The translations under genes were made by a program, and so were the position numbers. The notes beneath the pieces were generated by a model. It worked only from the letters and a program-made list of their open reading frames with translations, searched no databases and was not told the DNA's origin. This document shows, piece after piece, positions 1-11,358 of a stretch of 64,000 nt of DNA. Origin of the DNA: Streptomyces sp. V3I8 (GTDB taxonomy: Bacteria > Actinomycetota > Actinomycetes > Streptomycetales > Streptomycetaceae); the NCBI RefSeq assembly GCF_030817535.1, contig NZ_JAUSZL010000002.1, forward strand, positions 3,906,001-3,970,000, read 5' to 3'. Position 1 is the first letter of the stretch, and each line of letters opens with the position of its first letter.

Positions 1-1068
1 GCGAGCGAGGCGGCGGTCGCCGGGCACGCGGCCGAAGGCGTGATGCACGCGCTCGCCGAACTCCTCGACAACGCCGCGAACTTCTCCCCACCGACCGCCG
101 AGGTCCACGTCTACGTGGAGGAGGTGCCGGCCGGGGTCATCGTCTCCGTGGAGGACAGCGGTCTCGTCATGGGCGAGGCACAGTTGCGGCGCGCCGAACG
201 GGCCGTCTCCGGCACGGAGCCGGAGACGGGCGGCCTCGCCGGCACCCGGCTCGGCCTCACGGTCGTCGGCCGCCTCGCCCGCAAGTACGGCCTGACGGTC
301 TCCTTCCGCCCCTCCGCGCGCGGCGGCACGGGCGCCCTGCTCCTCATCCCGCAGGACATCCTCGCGACCCCGCCGCAGAACGCCATGCAGAACGTCTCGC
401 AGAGCTCCCCGTGGAATGCGGCCCAGAACCCGGCCCAGGACCCGGCCCGGCACACCGAGCGGAACGCTACGCACCACCCGTTCCAGGCAGCATCCCCGAC
501 TTCACCGTCCCCCGCCTCACCGCCGCCGGCTCCCGCTGCGCCGCCGCCGGTCCGGGCCCCGGAGCCGGAGCCGGACACCGCCGCGGCCCCCGGGACGGCC
601 CCCGGGATGGCCTCCGACGCGGCCGTACGGGAGGCCGCGTCGCCCTTCCCGGGTCCGCGCCCCGGGCCCTGGTCCGCCTCGCAGGGGTCGTACGCCGCCT
701 CGCACGCCCTGCCCGACCTCGACCCGGAACCGGTGCCGGCCCACGGTTTCCGGCCCCCGCCCCCGCCCCCTCCCCCCTCCGCGACCGGCCACGCCGAGCT
801 GCTCCCCCGACGGCACCGCGGTCGCATGCTCGCCGAGGCGGAAGCGGAGGCCGAGACACTGGCGCAGACACGAGCGCAGGCGCAGGCGAAAGCCGAGACG
901 CGTGGGGAGGCCGCCCGCACCCGGGGGCCGGCGCCCGACGACGTGAGGGGCCACGCCACCCGCTTCAACAGCTTCCGCCAGGCCGTACGCCGCCCCGCGG
1001 CGGACGAGCCCGTGCAGGCCCCTCCGAGCCCTGCCACTCCCCACCCGGAAGGCGACCCCACGTCATGA
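1..1068 (+). CDS. cvnA: CvnA-type sensor histidine kinase, 3' part
   Basis: C-terminal part of a nitrate/fumarate-sensor-like histidine kinase of a conservon; the 5' end lies outside the window and the frame is open from base 1. The HATPase_c domain occupies roughly the first 115 codons: N box with ELLDNAANFSP, G1 box around VEDSGLVMG and G2 box around GTRLGLTVVG. The rest is a Pro/Ala-rich, low-complexity tail ending in a basic segment, as is usual for these membrane kinases. The stop overlaps the next gene (ATGA), so the two are translationally coupled. In known conservons the kinase works with CvnB, CvnC and a GTPase as a membrane-associated signalling complex. Confidence 0.85.
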   Translation, partial: ASEAAVAGHAAEGVMHALAELLDNAANFSPPTAEVHVYVEEVPAGVIVSVEDSGLVMGEAQLRRAERAVSGTEPETGGLAGTRLGLTVVGRLARKYGLTVSFRPSARGGTGALLLIPQDILATPPQNAMQNVSQSSPWNAAQNPAQDPARHTERNATHHPFQAASPTSPSPASPPPAPAAPPPVRAPEPEPDTAAAPGTAPGMASDAAVREAASPFPGPRPGPWSASQGSYAASHALPDLDPEPVPAHGFRPPPPPPPPSATGHAELLPRRHRGRMLAEAEAEAETLAQTRAQAQAKAETRGEAARTRGPAPDDVRGHATRFNSFRQAVRRPAADEPVQAPPSPATPHPEGDPTS

Positions 1069-1541
1069 CCGTCCACACCGGCACCACCGCCTCGACCGCC
1101 GACATCGCCCTGGCCGACGGGGCCGCCCAGGCCACCGGCAGCGCGCCGACCGCCGACGGCAGGCTCGACTGGCTCGTCCAGGGGCTGCTGGCGCGCACCC
1201 CGGGTGCCCGGCACGCGCTCGTGCTCTCCCGGGACGGCCTCAAACTGTGCGGTACGCCGGAGCTCTCCGTCGACCAGGCCGACCAGCTGGCCGCCATCGC
1301 CGCCGGCATCCAGTCGCTGTCCCACGGGGCCTCCCTCCAGTTCGGGGACGGCACCGGGGGCGTGCGGTCGGCGATGACCGAGTTCCACGGCGGGATCCTG
1401 TTCATCGTCGAGGCGGGCGAGGGGGCGCACCTGGCCGTGGTCACGGCCGAGGAGGCGGACACCGGGCTCGTCGGGCACAACATGGGCCGGCTCGTGGAGC
1501 AGCTCGGCGAACACCTGAGCGCGCGGCCACGTACGCCATGA
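1065..1541 (+). CDS. cvnB: CvnB-type roadblock/LC7 domain protein
   Basis: 158-residue roadblock/LC7 protein. The core runs from about residue 33, with LVQGLLARTPGARHALVLSRDGL, to about 140 with VVTAEEADTGLVGHNMGRLVEQL. The ATG is inside the stop of the kinase gene and the TGA overlaps the ATG of the next gene, so it sits in a tightly coupled operon. Roadblock proteins usually regulate small GTPases of the MglA type. In conservons CvnB is thought to bridge the kinase and the CvnD GTPase, but no GTPase gene is present here. Family call is firm; partner is inferred. Confidence 0.88.
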   Translation: MTVHTGTTASTADIALADGAAQATGSAPTADGRLDWLVQGLLARTPGARHALVLSRDGLKLCGTPELSVDQADQLAAIAAGIQSLSHGASLQFGDGTGGVRSAMTEFHGGILFIVEAGEGAHLAVVTAEEADTGLVGHNMGRLVEQLGEHLSARPRTP

Positions 1542-1894
1542 GCCGGCCGGGCAGGGACGACACGCCCGACCGGCTCTACACCCTCACCCAGGGGCGTACC
1601 CGGTCCGCGCCCGGCACCCCCTTCGACCTGCTGACGCTGGTCGTCGCCGAGTGCGATCCGGTGCCGGGCATGCAGTCGGAGCACGCGACGATCCTGCGCC
1701 TCGCCGGGCGGCCCACCGCCGTCGCCGAGCTGGCCGCCGAGCTGGGGCTGCCGCTCACCATCACCAGGATCCTGCTCTGCGACCTGCTCGCCGAGGGCCG
1801 CGTCAGCGCCCGTCACCCCCGCAGGGCCGCCCTCGGCGGCCGGCCCGATCCCCACATCCTGGAGCAGGTGCTCGTTGGACTCCGCAACCTCTGA
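1538..1894 (+). CDS. cvnC: CvnC-type DUF742 protein
   Basis: 118-residue DUF742 protein, the third member of the conservon. Typical features are the N-terminal RLYTLTQGRT segment, the FDLLTLV segment and a winged-helix-like C-terminal half (GRPTAVAELAAELGLPLTITRILLCDLLAEG, about residues 57-87) ending in HILEQVLVGLRNL. The start overlaps the stop of the roadblock gene (ATGA). The next gene is in the same frame and begins just 3 bases after this stop. Biochemical role of DUF742 is not settled; it is known from conservon operons only. Confidence 0.87.
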   Translation: MSRPGRDDTPDRLYTLTQGRTRSAPGTPFDLLTLVVAECDPVPGMQSEHATILRLAGRPTAVAELAAELGLPLTITRILLCDLLAEGRVSARHPRRAALGGRPDPHILEQVLVGLRNL

Positions 1895-1897
1895 CGC

Positions 1898-3172
1898 GTG
1901 TGCCCCGCAGGCGACGCGGCCGGCCCGGACTGCCCGGGCCACCCGGTGAACGACCGCCCCGTGGTGCTCGGCGGGCGCCGGTTCCGGTCCGAGCCGACCG
2001 CGCTGTACCGGGAACTGCGGCGCGAGTACGGCGCCGTGGCCCCGGTGCTGCTCGACGCGGACATCCCGGCGTGGCTCGTCCTCGGTTACCGCGAACTGCA
2101 CCAGGTCACCGGCGATCCAGCGCTGTTCAGCCGGGACTCCGCCCTCTGGAACCAGTGGGACCGCGTCCCCGACGGCTGGCCGATGCTGCCGATGGTGGGC
2201 CGCGGGCACGCCTCCGTGCTGCGCTCCTCCGGCGAGGACCACCGTGCGCGGGCGGCGGTGATCGGCGGCGCCCTCGACGCCGTCGACCCCTTCGGGCTGC
2301 GCGCCCTGGCCGAGCGGTACGCCGACGAGCTGATCGACGCGGTGTGCGCCGAGGGCACGACGGACCTGGTCACGCGGTACGCGGCCCTGCTGCCCGTACG
2401 TGTCCTCGCCGCCCTCTTCGGATTCGCCGACGAGCAGGGGCCGGGCCTCGTCGCCGCCCTGAACGACATGGTCGACGGGCGGGACGACGCCGTCGCCGGG
2501 CAGCGGCACGTGGCCGCCTGCATGGCACGGCTGGTGGCGGACCGGACGGCGCGGCCCGCGGACGACGTGGCCGGCCGGATGATCGCCTCGGGGCGTACGG
2601 CGCCGGGGCCCGCCCTCACGTACGAGGAGATCACCCAGGATCTGATCGTCATGCTCACGGCGGGCCACCAGCCGACCGCGGGCTGGATCGGCAACTCGCT
2701 GCGGCTGATGCTGACGGACGACCGCTTCGCGGCGTCGCTGCTCGGGGGGCGGCGCAGTGTCGCCGAGGCCATGAACGAGGTCCTGTGGGAGGACACGCCC
2801 ACGCAGAACGTGGCCGGGCGGTGGGCGTCCCGGGACACGTGGCTCGGGGAGCGTGCCGTCCGGGCCGGTGACCTGCTGCTGCTCGGTGTCCAGGCCGCGA
2901 ACCACGACCCGCAGGTCCGCACCTACGGCACCGCCCTCACCGGTGGCAACAGTGCCCACTTCTCTTTCGGACATGGTGAGCACCGGTGTCCTTTCCCGGC
3001 GCAGGAGATCGCGGAGGTCGTGGCCCGTACGGCGCTGGAGGTGGTCCTGGACCGCCTTCCGGACCTGGACCTGGCGGTCCCGGCCGCCACCCTGACCCGC
3101 CGCCCGTCCCCCTGGCTGGGCAGCCTGACAAGCCTCCCGGTCCGCTTCACCCCTACGGCGCCACGGGGCTGA
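1898..3172 (+). CDS. Conservon-linked cytochrome P450 (CvnE-like)
   Basis: Cytochrome P450 of the conservon-associated subfamily, 424 residues from a GTG three bases after cvnC; an alternative in-frame GTG is at 1946. The haem-binding loop FSFGHGEHRCPF places the cysteine ligand at about residue 364. Two canonical motifs are altered: the I-helix reads AGHQPT instead of (A/G)Gx(D/E)T, and the K-helix reads E294-V-L-W instead of ExxR. The protein may therefore be a specialised or non-oxygenating P450, although loss of activity cannot be concluded from sequence. It probably acts with the upstream conservon proteins. Substrate unknown. Confidence 0.85.
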   Translation: MCPAGDAAGPDCPGHPVNDRPVVLGGRRFRSEPTALYRELRREYGAVAPVLLDADIPAWLVLGYRELHQVTGDPALFSRDSALWNQWDRVPDGWPMLPMVGRGHASVLRSSGEDHRARAAVIGGALDAVDPFGLRALAERYADELIDAVCAEGTTDLVTRYAALLPVRVLAALFGFADEQGPGLVAALNDMVDGRDDAVAGQRHVAACMARLVADRTARPADDVAGRMIASGRTAPGPALTYEEITQDLIVMLTAGHQPTAGWIGNSLRLMLTDDRFAASLLGGRRSVAEAMNEVLWEDTPTQNVAGRWASRDTWLGERAVRAGDLLLLGVQAANHDPQVRTYGTALTGGNSAHFSFGHGEHRCPFPAQEIAEVVARTALEVVLDRLPDLDLAVPAATLTRRPSPWLGSLTSLPVRFTPTAPRG

Positions 3173-4396
<1,224 letters not shown>

Positions 4397-4427
4397 ACTT
4401 CACCGCGTACAACTTCTCGTACGACGG

Positions 4428-4461
4428 CAGGGGCGCCCGGTGTTCTCACCGGGCGCCCCTG
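4428..4461 (+). terminator. Strong hairpin terminator after serC
   Basis: Perfect 15-bp inverted repeat: arms 4428-4442 (CAGGGGCGCCCGGTG) and 4447-4461 with a TTCT loop. It lies between the convergent serC and cellulase genes and probably terminates both. There is no U-tract, as usual in Streptomyces. Confidence 0.85.
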
Positions 4462-4495
4462 TCTCATCCGGACCCTCCTGCACTGTCCGCCGACT

Positions 4496-6130
<1,635 letters not shown>

Positions 6131-6178
6131 TCAAGAACCCGCGCACCAACCGGGACACTCGGACCGTCCGGAGGTCTC

Positions 6179-7166
6179 CTAGTCGCTCCGCCGCCGGAAC
6201 AGCCGCTTCAGCCCGTAGACGACGGCGAAGGCGACGGCCAGCGCGATCGCGCCCGCCTTGAAGTCGCCGCCCGGACCGTCGTCAGCGCTGTCGCCGCCCG
6301 CGGAACCGCCCCCGCTCCCGCCGGAGGAGGACCCGCCCGCGCCCGGAACGCTCCCCGCCTCGACGGAACTCCCGGCCCTCTCGCTCCCGTACAGCAGCTT
6401 GGAGCCGTCGGGGGTGTACGTCATCGACTCGCCCTGCCGCTGGAGCGGCACGTTCAACTGCCCCTGCCGCTTGGGCTTCCCGTTGTTCCAGGCGTACGCG
6501 ATACCGCCGAAGTAGCCGCGTACGGCAAGCTGCTTGCCGTCGGGCGAGAAGGCGCCGTCGGTGACCCACAGGCCGATGTCACCGACCCTCTCGAAGGTGT
6601 TGGTGCCCGCGGACGAGAGCTTGGCGGGCCCTTCGTACAGGGCGCCGCCCTCCTCGTTCTTCGAGACGATGTAGACCCGGCCGGTCTTCGGGTGCACCAT
6701 CAGCGCCTCGGCGTCCCGGGCCCCGTCCGCGTACTTCACGTCGTACTGCGTGGCGCGGACGGTCTGGTCCTTGAGCTCCTTCGGCTCGGGCAGTTCGTAG
6801 ATCCACACGTGGTCCCACGTACCGCCGAGGTTGTCGCCGATGTCACCGACGTAGAGGTGGCCGTCGGGCCCGACGGAGACGGCCTCCACGTCCCGGGGGC
6901 GCCCCACGCCCGTCATGGTGACCGTGGCGACCGTCTTCCCGCTCTTCCCGTCGACGGCGTAGAGGAAGGCGCCGTCGTCGTCTGTCGTTGTGGGTCCAGT
7001 AGATGCCGGGGTGGGCCCGGGAGGCGGCCAGTCCGCTGGACTCGGTGATCCGGGGGTCCTGGAGCGTGAACCCGCCGGAACCGTCGTCATCGGCAGCGGC
7101 GGCGGGCACGGCGAGCGCACCGGCGGTGAGCAGGGCCCCGGCAAGGAGAACGAACGAGCGACGCAT
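6179..7166 (-). pseudogene. Exported beta-propeller membrane protein, frameshifted
   Basis: Two frames together encode one protein. The 5' part (start 7166) has a signal peptide (MRRSFVLLAGALLTAGALAV) and runs to GIYWTHND. The 3' part continues from DDGAFLYAVDGKSGKTVAT through repeated beta-propeller-like strands (DVEAVSVGPDGHLYVGDIGDN, GAFSPDGKQLAVRGY), a Gly/Ser linker and a C-terminal membrane helix (AGAIALAVAFAVVYGL) with a basic tail. The frame changes near 6980-6988, in a GAC/CGA run. One extra base or two missing bases would explain it. It could be a true pseudogene, a sequencing error or a programmed slip. Function unknown; the intact form would be an extracytoplasmic anchored propeller. 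Confidence 0.75.
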
Positions 7167-7263
7167 GCCCACAGCCTGCCACCCCTGCGCGGGATCGGCG
7201 GGCGTGTCCAGCTTCACATCCTGTCCCGCCCCGCCCCCACCGGTGATCGACCATCATGAGCGG

Positions 7264-7983
7264 ATGCTCAGGTTCATGCCAGTCGGTGACTCCATGACGA
7301 TCGGAAGCGCCAGCGAACACACGTGGCGCCACCGCCTCTGGCAGCACCTGCGCGCGACGTACGGGGCGCCGTTCCAGCTGGTCGGCCCGCGGGAGACGCT
7401 CTACGACCAGGCCACGGGCGCCGCCGACTCGTACGAGTACGCCGACCCCGATCCTGCCTTCCCGCGCGCCCACCTCGCGGGCTGGGGCGAGGGCTGGCAC
7501 CACCTGAGCCCGCTGATCGCCGACGCGGTCCGCACGTCCCGCGCCGACGTGCTCCTCGTCTCCCTCGGCCTGATAGACCTCGGCTTCTACACGAACGCGT
7601 CCCAGACGGCGCGGAACGTCCGCGCCTTCATCGCGCAGGCCCGCACCGCGAACCCCCGCGTGTCGATGGTCCTCCTCCCGGTGATCCCGAACATCCGGGC
7701 CGAGACGGACGCGCCCTTCGCCCGCGAGGTGGCCCTCTTCAACGAACTCCTCGCGAAGACGGTGGCGGACCTGGCCGAACCGGCTTCCCCGCTCCTCCTG
7801 GCCTCCGTCCCGCCCACGTACGACATCCACTGCGACACGTACGACGGCACCCACCCCAACGCCTCCGGCGAACACAAGCTGGCAGCGGCGTTCGCGGGGG
7901 CGATGCACGAGGGGTGGGGCGTGGGGGGCCGCTACGCGGGCGACCGCCGGGCGGACGACCGGCGCATGACCGAGAGCGTCTGA
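7264..7983 (+). CDS. SGNH/GDSL-type hydrolase
   Basis: 239-residue SGNH-fold hydrolase. Block I is MPVGDSMTIG with the nucleophile serine at residue 10. The conserved Asp and His are in the C-terminal DGTHPNASGEH segment, and there is a Gly/Asn-rich middle (SLGLIDLGFYTNAS). No signal peptide is visible, so it is probably cytoplasmic or released by another route; such enzymes act as esterases or lipases on unknown esters. The ATG at 7264 is used because the catalytic block follows at once; an in-frame GTG at 7243 is possible. The 3' end lies inside a tandem repeat. Confidence 0.82.
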   Translation: MLRFMPVGDSMTIGSASEHTWRHRLWQHLRATYGAPFQLVGPRETLYDQATGAADSYEYADPDPAFPRAHLAGWGEGWHHLSPLIADAVRTSRADVLLVSLGLIDLGFYTNASQTARNVRAFIAQARTANPRVSMVLLPVIPNIRAETDAPFAREVALFNELLAKTVADLAEPASPLLLASVPPTYDIHCDTYDGTHPNASGEHKLAAAFAGAMHEGWGVGGRYAGDRRADDRRMTESV

Positions 7984-8008
7984 CCGAAAGCGCCTGACCG
8001 AATCCGCC
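7967..8008. repeat. 14-bp tandem repeat across a stop codon
   Basis: Three copies of TGACCGARAGCGYC-like sequence (7967-7980, 7981-7994, 7995-8008; the third diverges at its end). The stop codon of the SGNH hydrolase is the first TGA of copy 2, so copies 2 and 3 repeat the end of the gene. Confidence 0.8.
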
Positions 8009-8085
8009 GGTGTCCTGGTCACCGTGCGTATCGTTGTACGGCGCGGCTGTACTCGTGCGAGGGGCAGCCGGGGAGGAGCGCCACG

Positions 8086-8673
8086 ATGACCGTCCTTGAA
8101 GACAGGATCGAGATGGCCGACGAGAGCAAGGGCCTCACGCTCGACGTGCTGTTCGAGCAGCTGGAGCGGATGCCCGTCCCCGAGGGATACAAGGTCGAGA
8201 TCGTCGAGGGGGCCATCTTCATGTCGCCGCAGCGGGACACTCACTGGGAGATCATCCTGGACATCGTCGAGCAACTACGGACCAAGTACCCCCGGAAGCG
8301 CGTGAAGTCGGACGTCCGTGTCGACTACCCGGGCCACCTCAACGGCTTCGCGAGTGACGTGACAGTGATGGCCGAGGACGCCTCCAAGGCCGACAACGGA
8401 TACTGGCGCTGCCAGGACGTCCAGTTCGTCGCCGAGGTGATCTCCCGGGGTACCGCCCCCAACGACTACGGCCCGAAGAAGGCCGCGTACGCCCTCGCCG
8501 AGGTTCCCGTCTACCTCATCGCGGACCCGTACCAGGGCAAGTGCCATCTCTACACGCAGCCCAAGGACGGGGAGTACATCAGCGAACTCTCGGTCGCCTT
8601 CGGCGCGAACGTCGACATGACGAACACCCCCCTCGGCCTGACCCTCAAGACGGACGAGTTCCCCCGGGACTGA
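8086..8673 (+). CDS. Uma2 family (DUF820) endonuclease-like protein
   Basis: 195-residue Uma2/DUF820 protein with a PD-(D/E)XK-like fold. Visible marks are YKVEIVEGAIFMSPQRDTHW, the acidic GFASDVTVM segment with the putative catalytic Asp, the FVAEVISRGT strand with Glu, and the KKAAYALAEVPVYLIADPY region. GAGGAGC lies 6-8 bases before the ATG. The family is greatly expanded in Streptomyces and cyanobacteria, and a nuclease role is predicted from structure only. It stands alone, followed by another accessory gene. Confidence 0.88.
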   Translation: MTVLEDRIEMADESKGLTLDVLFEQLERMPVPEGYKVEIVEGAIFMSPQRDTHWEIILDIVEQLRTKYPRKRVKSDVRVDYPGHLNGFASDVTVMAEDASKADNGYWRCQDVQFVAEVISRGTAPNDYGPKKAAYALAEVPVYLIADPYQGKCHLYTQPKDGEYISELSVAFGANVDMTNTPLGLTLKTDEFPRD

Positions 8674-8772
8674 CGCACCGACGAGTCTGAGCTCCGCCAG
8701 GGCTTCAGCCTGCTCTTAACCTGCTGCGTCCTGTGTGGCCAGGATGTCAGTGGCTGGTGATACCCGTAGGGC

Positions 8773-9363
8773 GTGGATGATGCGATTTCCGGTGCGACAG
8801 CCCTTCTGCGTCAAGTCTTTCCGGCGGAGGTCCGTCACCGTCCTTCGGGCTGGGAGGCGCTCCGGGCATGGGAGCGCAGGCACGGCGTGGTGTTGCCTGA
8901 GCCGTATCGCACCTTCGTTGCCGAGGTCGCGAACGGTACCGCCGACGGCCCGCCCGAGGAGGGTGGTCTGCTGCCCGTGGGAGAGAAGCCGGACAGCTGG
9001 GCCGTCTGGGAAGCGGACTGCTGGATGAGCCCGGAGCCGTTCGACGGCACCACCGCACGCGTGCCCGGCCAGCTCTTCCCGCTCGAGGAGGAATGGCAGT
9101 GGGAGTACGACTACTACGATCACGCCCTCCACTCGTCCCTGTTGCACCGGACCTACCAGCACGGCTCGGTGTTGCTGGGCAGCGACAGACCCGGTGAGTT
9201 CTGGACGCTGGTGGTGACCGGGCCGCAACGCGGCCGGGTGTGGTGGCTCCGAGACGGCTGCGCCGCGCCCTATGCCGACTCCCCCTCCGATCAGCCTGAG
9301 GGCGACTTCCTGCGCTGGGTGAGGGACTGGCATACCGGGCAGGGCTGGTGGCGAGCCGGATAG
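8773..9363 (+). CDS. SMI1/KNR4 family protein
   Basis: 196-residue SMI1/KNR4 (SUKH-like) protein. The signature WERRHGVVLPEPYRTFVAEVANGTADG is near residues 33-60, followed by a Trp-rich region (WQWEYDYYDHA, GEFWTLVVTGPQRGRVWWLRDG). Start GTG at 8773 leaves the full domain; no strong ribosome-binding site is visible. SUKH proteins often serve as immunity proteins against polymorphic or contact-dependent toxins. No toxin gene is adjacent, so this copy is an orphan and its role is open. Confidence 0.8.
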   Translation: MDDAISGATALLRQVFPAEVRHRPSGWEALRAWERRHGVVLPEPYRTFVAEVANGTADGPPEEGGLLPVGEKPDSWAVWEADCWMSPEPFDGTTARVPGQLFPLEEEWQWEYDYYDHALHSSLLHRTYQHGSVLLGSDRPGEFWTLVVTGPQRGRVWWLRDGCAAPYADSPSDQPEGDFLRWVRDWHTGQGWWRAG

Positions 9364-9411
9364 CACCGCCCCGCCTCGGATCAGCAGGCGTCTGCCCGGC
9401 CCGGCTGACGT

Positions 9412-9438
9412 CAGCGCCAGCGCCAGCGCCAGCGCCAG
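9412..9438. repeat. Hexanucleotide tandem repeat (CAGCGC)n
   Basis: Four and a half copies of CAGCGC in the otherwise featureless 280-bp stretch 9364-9643 after the SMI1/KNR4 gene. No other signal was seen there. Confidence 0.85.
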
Positions 9439-9643
9439 TCATGGCGACCCGAAGGCACCAAGAGTGGTCAGGACGACCAATGTCCAGCGAGCTCCATGCC
9501 CCACCGCAGACCTCCGAGCCGAAGGTGTTCCGCGCCTTCGCGTGACTCGCATCAAAAGGCCCGATTCCTGGGCACGTCCCTTGAGTCCGAAGCACGAAGA
9601 AGGCGCGGAAGCCACGTCCAAGTGCTTCCGCACTCAGAAGCCG

Positions 9644-9895
9644 TCACACCAGAGTCCGCCCCACCATCAGCACTTTGATCGCCACTCGGGCACCGTCGAT
9701 CTCGTACGTGACTCGGTACGCGTCCACCCGCAACCGCCGCAGATCGGTTCCGCCCAACTTGCTGCTCTCGGGCGGCTCGGATTGGCGGGCGAGGGCGTTG
9801 ATCGCCTGGACCAAAGGCTTGACGGCGTCCCCGTCACAAGACTTGAGCCGTCGAAGGCCGGCAGCCGCCGCCGGTCGCCTTGGCCCGCAGTGCGG
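9644..9895 (-). pseudogene. RelE-family toxin, 5'-truncated
   Basis: The open frame encodes the body and C-terminus of a RelE/ParE-like toxin (AGLRRLKSCDGDAVKPLVQA, LGGTDLRRLRVDAYRVTYEI, VAIKVLMVGR). The first beta-strand and helix start (about 10-15 residues, normally beginning M-x-Y-x-V-x-W) are absent. Between the upstream in-frame stop (9896-9898) and the conserved part there is no ATG or GTG; the first possible start is a TTG inside the domain. The frame emerges inside the end of the antitoxin gene, as if a short deletion fused the two genes. Probably non-functional. RelE toxins cleave mRNA on the ribosome. Confidence 0.72.
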
Positions 9896-10154
9896 TCACG
9901 AGGTCGGCGAAGTCGATGGCGAGGGCCTTGGCATCCGCGTCGGCAGCGGTGTCTGCCAGGGCCTGCGTCCACCAGTGGTCGAGGAACGCCTCGAAGGAGG
10001 ACCCTTCGGAAAGGGTCGCCAGTTCGGCGTCGAGGTCCGGCAGCCGGTCGGCGCGGAGCGCGGCGCGGATCCCCTCAAGGTTGCGCGGCACCACCTGTCC
10101 GGTGAATCCCAGGGCCTCGCGTGCCTCCTGAAGAATCGCGCTCCATTCCGCCAT
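9834..10154 (-). CDS. DUF6247-like antitoxin
   Basis: 106-residue protein resembling the small DUF6247-type partners of RelE-like toxins in Streptomyces (RNLEGIRAALRADRLPDLDAELA, then an acidic helical part with FEAFLDHWWTQALADTAADADAKA). The start at 10154 has GAGAGGAGCAGGG just upstream. The last ~10 residues (GGGCRPSTAQVL) look unlike the family and arise from the apparent fusion with the truncated toxin gene behind it. The antitoxin may remain expressed without a working toxin. The domain name is my recognition and is moderately sure. Confidence 0.7.
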   Translation of the reverse strand: MAEWSAILQEAREALGFTGQVVPRNLEGIRAALRADRLPDLDAELATLSEGSSFEAFLDHWWTQALADTAADADAKALAIDFADLVTALRAKATGGGCRPSTAQVL

Positions 10155-10215
10155 TTCCCTGCTCCTCTCCCAGGCCGGGGCCGTCTTCCCGGCCGCGGCA
10201 GCAGCGTATGACGCG

Positions 10216-11358
10216 CTACGCACCGGCGGCGCACTCCTGGACGCGGGTCCGCCACGACACCGACAGCGGCTGGAACGTCGCCTCGAACGCGGCGGTCGTA
10301 CGGCAGCGGAGGCAGTGGGTCTCGTCGTTGCGCGGACGGAAGACGTGCTCGGCCCCGGGCCCCGGGCAGGTCACCAGGGGCCGCCGGGCCGGGACCGCGA
10401 CCCACTCCGTCGACGACAGTGCTGGTGACGGTCCCAGTGCCGCTGCCGGAGGAGCACCCTGACCCCTCTCCGCCGGGAGCTTCTGCACCAGGCGGTGGCG
10501 CAGGAACCCGGCCGCCGAGCGGATGCCGTCCGGTGGCAGGCCGGTCGTCAGGGCGCGCCGGAGGTCGGCCGCCGAGACGCCCCTGCGCAGCCACTCCGCT
10601 GCCGCGTCGGCCAGCAGCCGGGCCTCGCGCACACCCAGGAGCAGCTCCCGGTTCACGTGCCGGAGCGACAGCAACACGCCTTCCGCCTGGACCAGTTCCG
10701 GCTCGGCGGCAGCGGTTTCGTCGGTGTCCGGGGCCTGGTCTTCGGGTGGGGGGTGGGGAAGGTTCTTCTCTCCTACTTCTTCCAGTTCTTCTCTTGGGGG
10801 TGAGTCACCGACCGACCGCTCCCCCGGCCCACCGACCGTCGGAGAACGCTCACCCGGCGGGCACACGATCGGTGCGGCGACGGCGACGGCGACAGTGACG
10901 GCACCCGCCACGCCCTCCCTGGCCCGGCCCGCCTCTTCACGCGTGAGGGTGACGTTGGCGAGGAGCTGTTCCGTGATCCACCGGCCCCGCGCGCCCTGCT
11001 CACGCCATTCGTGGAAGTAACCGCAGTCGACGAGGAGTTGCTTGGCCTTCTGGTAGGCCCGGGGCTTCATCCCCAGCTTGGCCGCGTGTTCGCCGAGCGG
11101 CTTGGGAGCGGCGGCCTCCGGCAGTCCCTGCACGTACAGCAACAGGACCTTCGCGTCGCTGTTGAGCCGCGAATGCCGTACGACGTCGTGCGAGGCTTTC
11201 GTGTAACGCCGGACCGGCGCGATAGCATGCCGAAGCATTTCTGGTGGAGTTCCCGTCCACTGGTGGTGAAGGTCCTCGGACGGTGTTGGTAGCACCTCCG
11301 GGGACCGCTCCGTATGCGAACGCGCACGGAGTGTGATGTCGCGGTCACCGTACAGCAC
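10216..11358 (-). CDS. HTH protein with C-terminal Cys cluster
   Basis: 380 residues from a GTG overlapping the upstream gene by 14 bases; an in-frame ATG at 11235 is the other likely start. The N-terminal region (about residues 45-145: RRYTKASHDVVRHSRLNSDA, KPLGEHAAKLGMKPRAYQKA, GARGRWITEQLLANV) looks like a winged helix-turn-helix replication- or transfer-type DNA-binding domain. A long Pro/Glu-rich linker follows. The C-terminus has C331, H348, C349 and C352, a possible zinc knuckle. No enzyme motif was seen. It may come from an integrated plasmid or ICE; function is unknown. Confidence 0.65.
   Translation of the reverse strand: MLYGDRDITLRARSHTERSPEVLPTPSEDLHHQWTGTPPEMLRHAIAPVRRYTKASHDVVRHSRLNSDAKVLLLYVQGLPEAAAPKPLGEHAAKLGMKPRAYQKAKQLLVDCGYFHEWREQGARGRWITEQLLANVTLTREEAGRAREGVAGAVTVAVAVAAPIVCPPGERSPTVGGPGERSVGDSPPREELEEVGEKNLPHPPPEDQAPDTDETAAAEPELVQAEGVLLSLRHVNRELLLGVREARLLADAAAEWLRRGVSAADLRRALTTGLPPDGIRSAAGFLRHRLVQKLPAERGQGAPPAAALGPSPALSSTEWVAVPARRPLVTCPGPGAEHVFRPRNDETHCLRCRTTAAFEATFQPLSVSWRTRVQECAAGA

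Noticed and set aside
965..2983. 672-residue open frame on the minus strand over cvnB, cvnC and the P450
   Set aside because: GC-bias shadow of genuine plus-strand genes; no domain and Arg/Gly/Pro-rich.
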